Below, piece after piece: positions 54,235 to 64,000 of a DNA stretch of 64,000 bases (positions are counted from its first letter, which is position 1; each line of letters begins with the position of its first letter). The stretch is from assembly GCF_002776575.1 (NCBI RefSeq), contig NZ_CP022548.1, positions 1,131,001-1,195,000 of the forward strand, written 5' to 3'. The stretch is from Sphingorhabdus sp. YGSMI21 (lineage in GTDB: Bacteria; Pseudomonadota; Alphaproteobacteria; Sphingomonadales; Sphingomonadaceae). The notes beneath the pieces were generated by a model. It was not told the origin of the DNA. It worked only from the letters and a program-made list of their open reading frames with translations, and did not search any database. The position numbers and the translations under genes were made by a program.

Positions 54235-55017
54235 TCAGAACGGCAGCCATTTCTGCTTCTTGCTGAATTTCATATAACCGACATTGGCGCCCAGGCGCAG
54301 ACCCGCGCCGAGGCGTACCGGGATCAGCACCTTGTCGCCGCTGCGCAGATAGCTGACGTGGAAGCCTCCGATGAAATAGGCCGCGCCCTCGCCGGCGGGG
54401 AAGCGCTGGAACAATTCCTCGCTGTCGTAGAGATTATAGACCAGAACGAAGGTGTTGGCCGCGTTGCCGCCAAAGTCGAAACCGATGGAAGGCCCCGTCC
54501 AGTAGACCGGGCGTTCGCCCTCGACCTTGTGATAGAGCTTGCCCGAACCATAGCGCAGTCCGACGACAAAAGCGCCGCTGGCTTCGCGTCCGGCGATATA
54601 GGCGTTGGGCCGGCCCTGTTTCTTCAAGATATCCTCGATCACTTCCGCGAGGCCTTTTGCGCCCTTGCCGAAGACGCCTTCTGCCGCGCCGATCAGGTCG
54701 TCGTCCTGATAGGTGTTGCCGTCATCGGTCGCCGGAGCGACAGCACTGCCGGTCTGGGCAGCGGTCGTTGCGGGTCCGGAAGGCGCAACAATATCCGCGT
54801 TTATATCGCTGTCCATCGGCGCGTCCTCGACCGTGGCCGGGCGAGAGGCGTCGGGTTCAAAATTCCCGTCATAGTCGGGCGCGGCCAGATCGGCATCGAT
54901 GACGTCATTCGGATCGACGGTTTCCACCTGGGCATATGCGGGCGACAGAGCCGGTGCACCGGCAAGGGCCAATACAGCAAATAAACCCAATGATTTCTTC
55001 AAGCATAACCGTAACAT
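54235..55017 (-). CDS. Secreted DUF1134 protein
   Basis: A 260-residue exported protein. The signal peptide MLRLCLKKSLGLFAVLALAGAPAL...AYAQ starts at 55017, after AAGGAG. An acidic disordered segment (VDPNDVIDADLAAPDYDG) precedes a C-terminal DUF1134 domain (GVFGKGAKGLAEVIEDILKK, GRPNAYIAGREASGAFVVGL, GFDFGGNAANTFVLVYNLY) resembling SYLF/YSC84-type lipid-binding domains. It is convergent with ribE. Function unknown; envelope lipid binding is a guess from the fold. Confidence 0.85.
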   Translation of the reverse strand: MLRLCLKKSLGLFAVLALAGAPALSPAYAQVETVDPNDVIDADLAAPDYDGNFEPDASRPATVEDAPMDSDINADIVAPSGPATTAAQTGSAVAPATDDGNTYQDDDLIGAAEGVFGKGAKGLAEVIEDILKKQGRPNAYIAGREASGAFVVGLRYGSGKLYHKVEGERPVYWTGPSIGFDFGGNAANTFVLVYNLYDSEELFQRFPAGEGAAYFIGGFHVSYLRSGDKVLIPVRLGAGLRLGANVGYMKFSKKQKWLPF

Positions 55018-55238
55018 GGGTAAACTCCTTCCCGTTACCAGCCAGATATAGGCTCTCGGCCGTCGGATATGACCACGCAATGAACGGACGACGAACGGAC
55101 TCGATTCTGCGGCGGTCCGAGTCCCGTGGCCGGCATCAGGCATAATCTCGATTTTCAGGCAGGATTTAATTCGGTCCATTTTTCCCGTTGCAGCCAGCGC
55201 TTTCCGCCGTTATAGCGCGACTTCAAGCCAAACTGCGT

Positions 55239-55328
55239 GGACACGTGGGTGAGCGGCTGAAACCACCTCCTTGCTAAGGAGACAAGCCTTTACGGGCTTC
55301 GAGGGTTCGAATCCCTCCGTGTCCTCCA
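55239..55328 (+). tRNA. tRNA-Ser (anticodon GCT)
   Basis: The acceptor GGACACG pairs with CGTGTCC, with an encoded CCA at the 3' end. The D-arm GGTGAGCGGCTGAAACC, anticodon loop TTGCTAA (GCT) in CTCC/GGAG, a long variable arm (ACAAGCCTTTACGGGCTTC) and the T-loop GGTTCGAATCC are visible. A decayed integrase follows 157 bp downstream, so the 3' end is a likely phage/island attachment site. Confidence 0.95.
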
Positions 55329-55484
55329 CTCCCTTTTCCAACTTAATCTTTTACCATCCAGAACCGCGTGAAAGTCTAGGCTTTTACAGCGATTTCTTAT
55401 AGATTCCGTCCAGCCCAATCCAAGCTCATCCAAAGCATGTGGGGGTATACTGGGCGGTACGGATATACCAAAACAGGGGTAAAA

Positions 55485-56106
55485 ATGCTGACGGACAAAG
55501 CCGTAAGAGCTGCGGTTGCAAAGGAGAGACCGTTTAAGATAAGCGATGGCAACAGCCTTTCCCTTCATGTTTATAAACAAGGGCGCAAGACCTAGCAGTT
55601 CAAGTTCCGAATCGAGAACAAGGAGCAGTGAACCTATCCCGATATAACCCTCGACCAGCGCCCGAGAAAGGCGCAACGAGACGCGTAAATTGCTGCGCGC
55701 AGGTCGTGATCCTCGACATTCGTTTATTCTAATGCAACTGGTCGGCGATACGACCGGTTCCAAAAGCTTCGAGGCGCTGGCTCGTGAAGGGTACGATCTG
55801 AGGCAGCCGCGTTGACCTATCCACGCCAAAGATGTCATTAAACAGTCTCGAACGAGATATATTTCCTCTGCTGGGTCCGATGCCGCTCACAAAATTGATG
55901 AGCCGCTATTACTGGCCGTATTGTGAAAGGTTGAAGCCCGTGAAGCGATCGAGGCAGCGCACCGCCTTAAGCAAAGGATAAGCGCAGTGTTTGTTTATGC
56001 GCGATCGATAGGTATCATGATAGATAATCCTGCCGCCCATATTGGTCAGGCGCTAAAGCCGGTGGCCCATCACCCAAATTCCCGGCAATTGTTTTCGAGG
56101 ACGGCA
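55485..56106 (+). pseudogene. Decayed P4-type tyrosine integrase
   Basis: The N-terminal MLTDKAVRAAVAKERPFKIS and DGNSLSLHVYKQGRK match the DUF4102 arm of P4 integrases. In-frame stops follow (after KQGRKT and after IENKEQ). Further on, in shifted frames, LERDIFPLLGPMPLTKL and then EAREAIEAAHRLKQRISAVF and NPAAHIGQALKPV match the core of the same protein. At least two frameshifts and several stops break it, and the C-terminal catalytic R-H-R-Y region is absent. It sits directly after tRNA-Ser, the usual place. Confidence 0.85.
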
Positions 56107-56243
56107 TAGGCAAACACGTGAGATCGGAATGTGCGCTCACTTATTATCAGACATAGAGCACAATTGACAATTCTGTCGATGATGCAAGGGATAACGAGAA
56201 AATATCACCAGCGGCTGAAAATAAAAATTTTTGAAGGTGCGAG

Positions 56244-57050
56244 ATGAAGCTTAAGAAAAAATCAGTCGTCAAGCCTTGGGGACAATCTATTTTTCCTAGC
56301 CCTTTTCACAATAACAAAAAACAGAAAATCGGAGAAATCTGGTTTGAACCACCCAAAGCCGTCACCGCGGGTTTGATGGTGAAGTATCTGTTCACAAGTG
56401 AGAAGCTATCCATCCAGGTCCATCCGAATGACAGGCAAGCCCGCAGGGCGGGGTTTCCCCATGGAAAAGAGGAATGCTGGCTAATTTTACACGCTGAGCC
56501 GTGGGCAAAGCTGGGTATAGGTCTTACAAAAGAAGTCCAGTCGACTGACTTGCGAGCAGCGATTGCATCGGGAGAGATGGAAAATTTGGTCAATTGGATA
56601 CCCGTTGAAACAGGTGATTTTTTTTATATTCCTGCTGGGACGATACATGCAATCGGCCCTGGAATTGTTCTCGTCGAAGTGCAACAAAATATAGACTTGA
56701 CCTATCGGATCTATGATTATCGGCGACCACGTGAATTACACCTCGAAGATGCAATGAAAGTGGCATCATTAAAACCTTACAATATGAGTTATCATCGAAA
56801 AGTTCCACCAGATCAGACCATGATGCTAGTCGATGGGCCACATTTTCGCGTTTTTCAAATAATTGGTAGCAACATTGAAATTCTTACCGATGTGGAAGCC
56901 TCAGAATGGCAGGTTATACCATTAGACGGGACTGCATGGATCAGTGGGGTCGTTATTAAAACTGGTGAATGTGGAATCTGTGCAAGACAAACTGATATTG
57001 AGCTTTCAAAAAATGGAAAATTCATTGTCGCCTGCCCAACAAATGAGTAA
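56244..57050 (+). CDS. manA: Mannose-6-phosphate isomerase, class I type
   Basis: A 268-residue zinc isomerase converting fructose-6-P to mannose-6-P. Seen: VKPWGQSIFPSPFH, the metal-binding QVHPND and KEECWLIL, and PAGTIHAIGPG, LVEVQQNIDLTYR with the active-site residues. AT-richer than the chromosome average. It precedes manC by 6 bp, so the two supply GDP-mannose. Confidence 0.9.
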   Translation: MKLKKKSVVKPWGQSIFPSPFHNNKKQKIGEIWFEPPKAVTAGLMVKYLFTSEKLSIQVHPNDRQARRAGFPHGKEECWLILHAEPWAKLGIGLTKEVQSTDLRAAIASGEMENLVNWIPVETGDFFYIPAGTIHAIGPGIVLVEVQQNIDLTYRIYDYRRPRELHLEDAMKVASLKPYNMSYHRKVPPDQTMMLVDGPHFRVFQIIGSNIEILTDVEASEWQVIPLDGTAWISGVVIKTGECGICARQTDIELSKNGKFIVACPTNE

Positions 57051-57056
57051 ATCGAT

Positions 57057-58124
57057 ATGAGTGATAAACAAGTAATAACACCCGTGATATTGTCGGGCGG
57101 CTCAGGAACGCGGCTTTGGCCACTATCGACAAATGAGTGTCCGAAACAATTTTTAACACTGACGGGGCCGCTCAGTTTGTTCCAGCAGACCGTAGAACGA
57201 TGCAATGACAAAGCTTTGTTCGCCACGCCGATAATCGTGTCAGGCGCATCCCATAGGGATCTAGTGGTCAAGCAACTGGACGAAATTAAAGTCCGGTCTT
57301 CCAAACTTATTCTTGAGCCATGTGCACGTAATACAGCTCCTGCAATTGCGCTTGCGGCTTTAGCGTGCACAGATCCGCGAGATATAATGTTGGTGATGCC
57401 GAGCGATCATATCATTTCTGATGTCCCGGCCTTCCAAAAGGCGGTCAAGCAATCGCTTTCGCTCGCGGAAGAACGCTGGCTTGTAACATTTGGAATAGCA
57501 CCGACCGGTCCGGAAACCGGGTATGGCTATATCGAGCAAGGCGACATTGTTGTCGACAGTGAAAACAGCTTTGCCGCGAGGCGTTTTGTTGAAAAACCTG
57601 CTGAGGACGATGCAGAAAAGATGTTGAGTCGGGGCGGGTTCCATTGGAATGCGGGAATTTTTCTATTTCGTGCGGATGCTTATTTGGCCGCTTTAGGCAA
57701 ATATGCGCCGGAAATTTTGCAAGCAGCTATCAAGTCCATGAAAAATTGTGGTGATGAAGATTTTGTCATTCGGCCCGATGCGCACGAATTTGGGAAATCA
57801 ACGTCTGTTTCCATTGATTATGCCGTGATGGAAAAATCTGAAAAAGTGGCGGTAACGCCGGTTAATCCTGGCTGGTCTGATGTAGGAAGTTGGGATTCAC
57901 TGTTTGATATTAATGCGACCGATAACGACCCCAATGTCACTTTTGGACGGGTCCACGCGATTAGTTCGAAGAATATTTTTGTCCATGCTAGCGGGATTGA
58001 AGTGTCAACATTTGGGCTTGAGAATTTGATTGTTGTTGCCAACGAAAAGCAGGTCATGATCATACCCAGGGGTCAATCACAAAATGTGAAGCGTATTCTA
58101 CAAGAACGTAACAATATTGAATAG
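57057..58124 (+). CDS. manC: Mannose-1-phosphate guanylyltransferase
   Basis: A 355-residue GDP-mannose pyrophosphorylase. Seen: the nucleotide motif ILSGGSGTRLWPLST, LEPCARNTAPAIALAA, MPSDHII and FVEKPAEDDA. The usual C-terminal isomerase domain of bifunctional enzymes is absent, consistent with the separate manA upstream. AT-rich like manA. A phosphomannomutase gene is not in view. An IS remnant follows. Confidence 0.93.
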   Translation: MSDKQVITPVILSGGSGTRLWPLSTNECPKQFLTLTGPLSLFQQTVERCNDKALFATPIIVSGASHRDLVVKQLDEIKVRSSKLILEPCARNTAPAIALAALACTDPRDIMLVMPSDHIISDVPAFQKAVKQSLSLAEERWLVTFGIAPTGPETGYGYIEQGDIVVDSENSFAARRFVEKPAEDDAEKMLSRGGFHWNAGIFLFRADAYLAALGKYAPEILQAAIKSMKNCGDEDFVIRPDAHEFGKSTSVSIDYAVMEKSEKVAVTPVNPGWSDVGSWDSLFDINATDNDPNVTFGRVHAISSKNIFVHASGIEVSTFGLENLIVVANEKQVMIIPRGQSQNVKRILQERNNIE

Positions 58125-58140
58125 AGGATAGTTGGATTAA

Positions 58141-59283
58141 CTTTCACTGCTGCGCGGCGAGGATAGCATCGCCGAGCTATGTCGCTGTGAGGGTATCGCG
58201 CAGGGCGTATATTATAATTGGTCGTAGCACTTCATGGGGCCGAGCAAGCGGAGGCTTGCTGGTGATACGGCGCGCGCTGCCAATAGCGATGAGGTCCGTG
58301 ATCTTCGAAAGGAAGCCCGTGATCTGAAAGAAGTGGTTGCTGAACAGGCTGGGCATCGCCCCGGCCTACCTTCTACCGCTGGTATGATCTATATCAGCGT
58401 TTTGGCGAAGATGCGCTGGAAGATCGGAAACCGGGTCCGCGCCGTGCATGGAACCGGATCCCCGACAAGGTGCAGGGCCAGATTGTAAATATTGCGCTGG
58501 AACGCTGTAAGCTGAGCCCGCAGGAGCCGGCGGTGACGTTTACCGATGAACAGCGATAGTTGGGCGCGCTTCGCTTGCCCTTCTCCGCGTCGCTACGAAT
58601 CCGTGTCGGGGGCAGTGTTTACCGCCTGTTGAAGGCCCATGACCTGATTACCAGTCCGAACTTCATCGTGATGAAGGCCGCCAGCGACTTCAAGGATAAG
58701 ACCACTGCGCCCAACCAGCTGAGGCAGGCCGACTTTTCCTATCTGAAGATCATTGGCTGGGGTTGGTATTACCTATCGAGAATCCTCGACGATTACTCGC
58801 GCTACATTATCAGCTGGAAGATGTGCAAGACGATGCGCGCAGAAGATGTAACCGATACGCTGGAGCTGACTCTTGAGCCATCAGGCTGTGCGTCGGCACA
58901 TGTGCTGCACAAACCGCGTTTGCTATCGGACAATGGACGTAGCTACGTTGCGGGTGAACTTGCGGATTATCTGGCCGACAAGAAGACGCGCCACGTTCGC
59001 GGTGCACCGTTCCATCCGCAAACCTAGGGCAAGATCGAGCGTTGGCACCAAACGCTTAAAATCCGCATCCTGCTCGAAATTATTATTTGCCTGGGATCTC
59101 GAAGCCCAAGTCGAGGCATTCGTCGAGCATTATAACCACCGGTGCTACCATAAAAGCCTGAAAAATGTGACGCCCGCAGACGCTTACTTTGGAAGGGCTG
59201 AAGGCATTATCAAACATCGAGAAAGGATCAAACGAAAGACCATCGAAGATCGGCGCTTGCAATACCGCAAGATCGCCGCCTAA
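58141..59283 (+). mobile_element. Decayed IS3-family transposase
   Basis: Pieces of one IS3-type transposase in shifted frames. GEDSIAELCRCEGIAQ and GDTARAANSDEVRDLRKEARDLKEV are the orfA part; ALEDRKPGPRRAWNRIP lies in the middle. The DDE domain follows as ADFSYLKIIGWGWYYLS, LLSDNGRSYVAGEL and GKIERWHQTLK, containing the Asp-Asp-Glu set, then VEAFVEHYNHRCYHKSLKNVTP at the end. Stops and frameshifts (at least three) plus a deletion after AEQ make it inactive. It sits between manC and the fcl-gmd operon. Confidence 0.85.
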
Positions 59284-59462
59284 AATCAATCAACCAGATG
59301 GAACCAAATACTCGCCTATTCTAAACCGCCATATGCCTCAAATTATCTGACGACGGACAGACGGGGACACACCTTAGCAACGGTTGATATTTGCTAGTTT
59401 TGCGCGCCAAAATTTTTGGCAGCAGCTAATAATCGAAATTCTATTTGAATGGCCTCAACCGT

Positions 59463-60437
59463 TCATTTGGCGCGCAGATCTTTGTCTCGCTGTTTCAAAA
59501 ACCAGTCATAGGTGTCGCGAATACCGTCGTCCAGGGTGATGGTATACTCCCATCCCATCCGCGCGAGCCGGCTGACATCCATCAATTTTCGCGGCGTTCC
59601 GTCTGGTTTGGTGGTGTCGAAACTGAGTCTACCTTTAAAGCCGGTTACCTCGGCAATGGTTTCAGCCAGTTCGCGTATGGTGACATCTGTACCCGAACCG
59701 ACATTGATATGACTCAGCATTTCCCGAGTTTCCGCTTGATAAGCTTCACGATCCAAGTCCATCACAAATAGTGAAGCGGCAGCCATATCGTCCACGTGCA
59801 GGAACTCGCGCATCGGATTGCCGCTGCCCCAAATCACTACCTCAGCAGCATTATCCCGTACCGCTTGATGAAAGCGGCGGATCAATGCTGGGAGAACATG
59901 GCTGTTCTCGGGATGAAAATTGTCGCCAGGCCCATAAAGGTTAGTCGGCATCACCGAACGATAGTCTGTGCCATATTGCCGGTTATAGCTCTCGCATAGT
60001 TTGATTCCCGCTATCTTGGCTATCGCATAGGGTTCGTTGGTCGGTTCCAATGTACCTGTAAGCAAAGCGGATTCCCGCATTGGCTGTTCCGCGTTTTTCG
60101 GATAAATACAGCTCGATCCCAGTTGCAGAAGATGCTGAACGCCAGCGGCATATGCCTGATGAATTACATTGCATTCGATCATCAGGTTTTCATAGATAAA
60201 CTGTGCAGGATAATTGTTGTTGGCCACAATTCCACCGACTTTTGCCGCTGCTAAAATCACCTGATCAGGGCGTTCGGCTTGCATGAAGTTGCGGACTGCC
60301 ATCTGATCTGTAAGATTCAGGTCGTCACGCGTTCGTGTAACCAACACCAAGTCTGCTCCAGAGTTCTGGCGAGCTTGCAATTGGCGTAAAATTGCAGCAC
60401 CGACCATGCCTTGATGACCGGCGACATAGATTTTCAT
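59463..60437 (-). CDS. fcl: GDP-L-fucose synthase
   Basis: A 324-residue SDR-type epimerase/reductase making GDP-L-fucose from GDP-4-keto-6-deoxymannose. Seen: the NADP loop [23 protein letters not shown], the catalytic [13 protein letters not shown] and [13 protein letters not shown]. The start at 60437 follows AAGGATAGG; the TTG at 60452 is less likely. It follows gmd with a 4-bp gap. Confidence 0.95.
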   Translation of the reverse strand: MKIYVAGHQGMVGAAILRQLQARQNSGADLVLVTRTRDDLNLTDQMAVRNFMQAERPDQVILAAAKVGGIVANNNYPAQFIYENLMIECNVIHQAYAAGVQHLLQLGSSCIYPKNAEQPMRESALLTGTLEPTNEPYAIAKIAGIKLCESYNRQYGTDYRSVMPTNLYGPGDNFHPENSHVLPALIRRFHQAVRDNAAEVVIWGSGNPMREFLHVDDMAAASLFVMDLDREAYQAETREMLSHINVGSGTDVTIRELAETIAEVTGFKGRLSFDTTKPDGTPRKLMDVSRLARMGWEYTITLDDGIRDTYDWFLKQRDKDLRAK

Positions 60438-60441
60438 GGTC

Positions 60442-61575
60442 CTATCCTTCAATTGAGACCGGCAGATTCATACCATGTTCTTTTAGAAGCGCGTGTCGCC
60501 TAGCGGATTTTAAATCTTCCGCGATCATCTCGGCGCACATTTCCTGTACCGTGATTTCTGGAACCCAACCTAGTCGCTGCTTGGCTTTGGTCGGGTCACC
60601 TAAGAGCGTCTCTACCTCTGCCGGACGGAAATAGCGTGGATCAACGCGCATGATCACATCACCGACACTCAATGCCGGGGTAAAGTCTCCATTTATTTCG
60701 GTGACCGTTGCCGTTTCATCGACGCCTGTTCCGCTAAATTCCAATGTAAGGCCCAGTTCGGCAGCCGACCATGTAAGAAACTGGCGCACTGAATATTGAA
60801 CACCGGTGGCAATGACGAAATCGTCGGGCTTGTCCTGCTGCATCATCATCCACTGCATGCGGACATAATCTTTGGCGTGGCCCCAATCGCGAAGGGCATC
60901 AATGTTGCCCATGTAAAGGCACTGCTCCAGGCCCTGCGCGATATTCGCCAAACCACGAGTGATTTTACGGGTTACAAAAGTTTCTCCTCGGCGGGGACTT
61001 TCATGATTAAACAGGATACCGTTGCAAGCGTACATCCCATAAGCTTCTCGGTAGTTTACCGTAATCCAGTAAGCATACATTTTTGCAACGGCATAAGGGC
61101 TTCGCGGGTGAAAAGGTGTTGTTTCGGTCTGCGGTGTTTCCTGGACTAATCCGTATAGCTCGGATGTGGAGGCCTGATAAAAGCGGGCCTTCTTTTCCAA
61201 ACCTAGAAACCGCATCGCTTCCAGCAAGCGCAATGTGCCCATTGCGTCAACATCAGCGGTATATTCCGGCGCTTCGAAACTGACCGCCACATGACTTTGA
61301 GCGCCGAGGTTATACACTTCGTCAGGTTGAACTTCGTGGAGAATGCGCGTCAGGTTTGAGCTGTCGGTCAAGTCGCCATAATGCAGTTTGAAACGCGCGT
61401 TGTCGGTATGGGGGTCTTCGTAAATATGATCGACACGCTGGGTGTTTAAGGAAGATGCACGCCGCTTGATACCATGTACCTCATAACCCTTTTCCAACAG
61501 AAACTCGGCTAGATAGGAGCCATCTTGTCCGGTTACACCGGTAATCAGGGCGACAGGTTGCTTTGGCACGGTCAC
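60442..61575 (-). CDS. gmd: GDP-mannose 4,6-dehydratase
   Basis: A 377-residue SDR dehydratase acting on GDP-mannose. Seen: [20 protein letters not shown], the [10 protein letters not shown] region, [18 protein letters not shown], the active-site STSELYG and [10 protein letters not shown] (Tyr-x3-Lys), and [16 protein letters not shown]. It precedes fcl and completes GDP-fucose synthesis with manA/manC upstream of the IS remnant. Confidence 0.96.
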   Translation of the reverse strand: MTVPKQPVALITGVTGQDGSYLAEFLLEKGYEVHGIKRRASSLNTQRVDHIYEDPHTDNARFKLHYGDLTDSSNLTRILHEVQPDEVYNLGAQSHVAVSFEAPEYTADVDAMGTLRLLEAMRFLGLEKKARFYQASTSELYGLVQETPQTETTPFHPRSPYAVAKMYAYWITVNYREAYGMYACNGILFNHESPRRGETFVTRKITRGLANIAQGLEQCLYMGNIDALRDWGHAKDYVRMQWMMMQQDKPDDFVIATGVQYSVRQFLTWSAAELGLTLEFSGTGVDETATVTEINGDFTPALSVGDVIMRVDPRYFRPAEVETLLGDPTKAKQRLGWVPEITVQEMCAEMIAEDLKSARRHALLKEHGMNLPVSIEG

Positions 61576-62209
61576 GATAAATTCCTTGTGGCAAATTTGA
61601 TTTTTTGTTGTTGGAGATTTCGACCCGATTCTTATGACTTAGAATCAGAAATGCCTTTAGACAACCTCGAGAAACGGGTATTTCGGACCTACAGGTAGAT
61701 AAATTAATCTCGGTTTTGTTTTGAGTGTAACACTGAGCAATGCAAGTGAAAAGGCGCGAGGGCGTAAGCAAAAATTTAACGCGCCGGCATAATGGCGGGC
61801 GACTGCTTTATTCTGCTAACCAGCGGGAGGCAGTTTTTAACGATTTTGAGATTTTTCCCGCTTTCGTCACGCCCTGTTCTGCGAAATTGCCGACCAGAAA
61901 AACTGATTCCGGGATCGTTAGCGGCGAATGCGATAAGCGCACTTAATATTGCTATCATCGACTCGATTATTGTTGCCGATGCAGGGAAATAGCTAAAGTG
62001 GCTCCATGATTTCCCAAGTGGAGATATATAGCCAAACCTGCTCGGCATAGCCTTGTCACCGATATTTAAACGCCATGTTGACACCGCCCCCGCCTTTGCA
62101 TAGATTGCTGCAATGCAATATGATTCCATTTAGATGGAAATTGTTTAGCTTTTACAGATTATTAAGACGGTTTGGTCGCTGCTGGCTTATTTAACGAATT
62201 GAGGGTGAA
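61576..62209. other. Intergenic region, 630 bp, no supported gene
   Basis: Between the divergent gmd and sugar-transferase genes. It is AT-richer than the flanks and contains ORFs on both strands with no recognised product or clear ribosome site (for instance the minus-strand ORF 61776-62129). Promoters for both directions must lie here. Confidence 0.5.
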
Positions 62210-63490
62210 GTGTTACTCACTAAGATTCCGCATTTAGCGACCGGACGTCCATTTTTCCACTCGTTGCGTTTCGAACTGGCCTTCGTGCTGATTTGCGGCG
62301 TATTCCTGCCATCTGCCGTTACTGTCGGCCTGCCCGCTCTCGACCAATATTATCCAATAGGTGTAAAAAATTCGCTGATCGGGGCTGGTACGTGTGCGGT
62401 TGCAATGACTCTGACGCTGCGCCGGTTCCGTTTATATCCTGGAACGGCTGTCGCGCGGTCTATTTTGCCGGTTCTCTTCACCTTTTTCGCTGTCCTGCTG
62501 TCATTGGTGGCGATATTGAGGATTGATTATTCCAGCCGCATATTATTTTTCAGTTTTGTCGCTACGCTTGCCGCCCGTTATGCCATCGAAACGTTGCATG
62601 TTAAGGCCAAGGGAGTGCTATATTATGTGGTGCCCGGAGGCAGGGCCGCCGTGGTTCACAAACTCGCAAATATACCGACCATCTCGATGACCTCTCCCTC
62701 GATTTCCGGTCTACCGGGTTGCGCGATTATTGCCGATTTGCATGCGGATCTGGCTCCTGAATGGGAGCGATTGCTCGCCGAGGCCGCGATCGCCGGAAAG
62801 CCCGTCTATCATTACAAGCAGGTCTGGGAAGCCCAGACCGGCAAGGTTCAGATCGACCATCTTTCTGAAAACAGCTTTGGTGCGCTGGTTCCTAGCCTTG
62901 TTTATCAGAAATTCAAACGGGCAGTTGATTTGCTTGTCTGTGTCGTCGCGCTCCCCTTCGCACTGCCATTGATGGCTGTTTGCGCCATTCTCATCAAATC
63001 TGACAGCGCTGGGCCGGTTTTCTTCCGGCAGCGGCGCATGGGATTTCGAGGCAAAGTGTTTCAGGTGATTAAGTTTCGGACCATGACGGTGACGCATGAC
63101 GGTGGGGACCGCGATTGCTCGGTCACCCAGACCGATGATCACCGTATCACTATGGTCGGTCGGTTCCTGCGCAGCACCCGGCTGGACGAACTGCCGCAGA
63201 TCTTCAATATCCTGCGGGGCGAGATGAGCTGGATCGGGCCGCGCCCCGAAGCTGTAAGCCTGTCGTCATGGTATGAGCTTGAAATTCCTTTCTACCGCTA
63301 TCGCCATATCGTGCGGCCCGGCATCAGTGGATGGGCGCAGGTTAATCAGGGTCATGTGTCCTCGCTCGACGAGATCGACGACAAGCTGCAATATGATTTC
63401 TATTATATAAAGAACTTGTCTTACTGGCTCGACATACTGATTGCCGCACGTACGGTGCGAGTGGTACTCACCGGTTTTGGTGCAAAGTAG
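62210..63490 (+). CDS. Polyprenyl-phosphate sugar-1-phosphate transferase (WbaP/exopolysaccharide type)
   Basis: A 426-residue membrane enzyme that starts assembly of an exopolysaccharide or O-antigen repeat by loading a sugar-1-phosphate on undecaprenyl phosphate. It has about four N-terminal TM helices and a regulatory Rossmann-like region. The C-terminal transferase domain has AVDLLVCVVALPFALPLMAV, FRQRRMGFRGKVFQVIKFRTM, LDELPQIFNILRGEMSWIGPRP and RPGISGWAQVNQG. The GTG at 62210 follows GAGGGTGA. Confidence 0.9.
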   Translation: MLLTKIPHLATGRPFFHSLRFELAFVLICGVFLPSAVTVGLPALDQYYPIGVKNSLIGAGTCAVAMTLTLRRFRLYPGTAVARSILPVLFTFFAVLLSLVAILRIDYSSRILFFSFVATLAARYAIETLHVKAKGVLYYVVPGGRAAVVHKLANIPTISMTSPSISGLPGCAIIADLHADLAPEWERLLAEAAIAGKPVYHYKQVWEAQTGKVQIDHLSENSFGALVPSLVYQKFKRAVDLLVCVVALPFALPLMAVCAILIKSDSAGPVFFRQRRMGFRGKVFQVIKFRTMTVTHDGGDRDCSVTQTDDHRITMVGRFLRSTRLDELPQIFNILRGEMSWIGPRPEAVSLSSWYELEIPFYRYRHIVRPGISGWAQVNQGHVSSLDEIDDKLQYDFYYIKNLSYWLDILIAARTVRVVLTGFGAK

Positions 63491-63496
63491 ACCCTC

Positions 63497-64000
63497 ATGT
63501 CTGACCATTCAGTGGGCGCAAAAGCCTCTCACAATAAAGGCGAGCCAGTGCGCGTGATCTTTGTAAACCGCTTCTTCTATCCTGACGAGTCGGCGACCTC
63601 GCTGATGCTGACTGACCTCGCCTTCGCGCTAGAGGCTAAACCTTATGCGCTCCACGTTGTGACCAGTGGCTCGGATTATACGGGTTCTGAAGAGAGGCCG
63701 CCGTCGCGCGAAAAAGTAAACGGAACATCCATTCACCGGCTGCCTGCGCTGCAGGGCGGGCAGACTTCGCTCGTCCGGCGTGTCGCCAATTTTGTCATTT
63801 TCTACCTTTTTAGCTTTGTCGCATTGTTGCGATTGGCGCGGCGCGGCGATTTAGTGGTCTGTCTGACCGATCCGCCTTTTGGCCAGCTGCTATGTCTTCT
63901 TGCGGTCCGGCTGAAAGGCGCGCGGCTCATCAACTGGGTACAGGATATCTATCCCGAAACCGCCATTCGCCTAGGCTTCGGTTCGCCGGGCAATCCTCTC
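63497..64000 (+). CDS. Glycosyltransferase family 4-like, N-terminal 168 residues (runs off the window)
   Basis: The gene starts ATG 63497, 6 bp after the sugar-transferase stop, and is open to the end of the window. Seen: VIFVNRFFYPDESATSLMLTDLA, SGSDYTGSEERPP and LTDPPFGQLLCLLAVRLKGARLINWVQDIYPE, the pattern of WcaI/WbuB-type glycosyltransferases. It is the second step of the polysaccharide assembly after the sugar-1-P transferase. Confidence 0.85.
   Translation, partial: MSDHSVGAKASHNKGEPVRVIFVNRFFYPDESATSLMLTDLAFALEAKPYALHVVTSGSDYTGSEERPPSREKVNGTSIHRLPALQGGQTSLVRRVANFVIFYLFSFVALLRLARRGDLVVCLTDPPFGQLLCLLAVRLKGARLINWVQDIYPETAIRLGFGSPGNPL

Noticed and set aside
61776..62129. 117-residue minus-strand ORF upstream of the sugar transferase
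   Set aside because: No ribosome site and no recognisable protein pattern in an AT-rich control region.

Overview
The window is GC-rich chromosomal DNA of an alphaproteobacterium, most likely a sphingomonad (Sphingomonadales, Sphingopyxis/Sphingorhabdus-like). This rests on several things: tightly packed genes with ATGA/TGATG overlaps, three spinster-like MFS transporters and a TonB-dependent receptor next to degradative genes, the orders rpmI-rplT-pheS-pheT, hisC-tyrA//metX-metW and ftsE-ftsX-ydcF-plsC, a DUF1134 lipoprotein-like gene, and interspersed palindromic repeats of the kind common in these genomes. Species cannot be named from the sequence alone.

Region 1 (1-18.5 kb) is an accessory catabolic cluster. 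It holds the tail of an acyl-CoA dehydrogenase, two MFS transporters, three short-chain dehydrogenases, a 3-ketosteroid-dehydrogenase-like flavoprotein, a HyuA/HyuB pair, an HMG-CoA-lyase-like enzyme, a family III CoA-transferase, a GntR/FCD regulator, a cysteine-less Asp/Glu-racemase-like protein, two SnoaL-like proteins and a TonB-dependent receptor. Five genes (HMG-CoA lyase to SDR) form one leftward operon; the racemase-like, SnoaL, SnoaL and receptor genes form a rightward run. A perfect palindrome, ATTGTATACAAT, sits in both divergent control regions and is the likely operator of the embedded GntR protein. The logic is uptake through the outer membrane (receptor) and inner membrane (MFS), oxidation (SDRs, flavoprotein), CoA activation (CoA-transferase), carboxylation or ring opening (HyuAB) and C-C cleavage (lyase). 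The substrate is unknown.

Region 2 (18.6-24 kb) has a glycosyltransferase, a MobA-like nucleotidyltransferase, small hypothetical genes, tRNA-Leu(GAG) and a zinc-ribbon membrane protein. Region 3 (24-33 kb) has the ftsE-ftsX-ydcF-plsC operon, then a stress/envelope group (glycine-zipper stress protein, coiled-coil protein, HdeD-like protein, alanine-rich lipoprotein, cupin) and a third spinster-like transporter.

Region 4 (33-55 kb) is mainly housekeeping: tyrA-hisC, metX-metW, a YefM/YoeB toxin-antitoxin pair lying between repeat elements, an MFS protein, prfC, pheST, rplT-rpmI, a hypothetical protein with a four-fold 12-residue repeat, hisN, a DsbB-like protein, prs, nadE-gltX, a TonB-like protein, ribD-ribE and DUF1134.

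Region 5 (55.2-64 kb) begins at tRNA-Ser(GCT), followed by a decayed P4-type integrase, AT-richer manA-manC, a decayed IS3-family transposase, fcl-gmd (GDP-fucose synthesis), a polyprenyl-phosphate sugar transferase and the start of a glycosyltransferase. It looks like an old genomic island that merges into an exopolysaccharide/O-antigen locus running off the right end.
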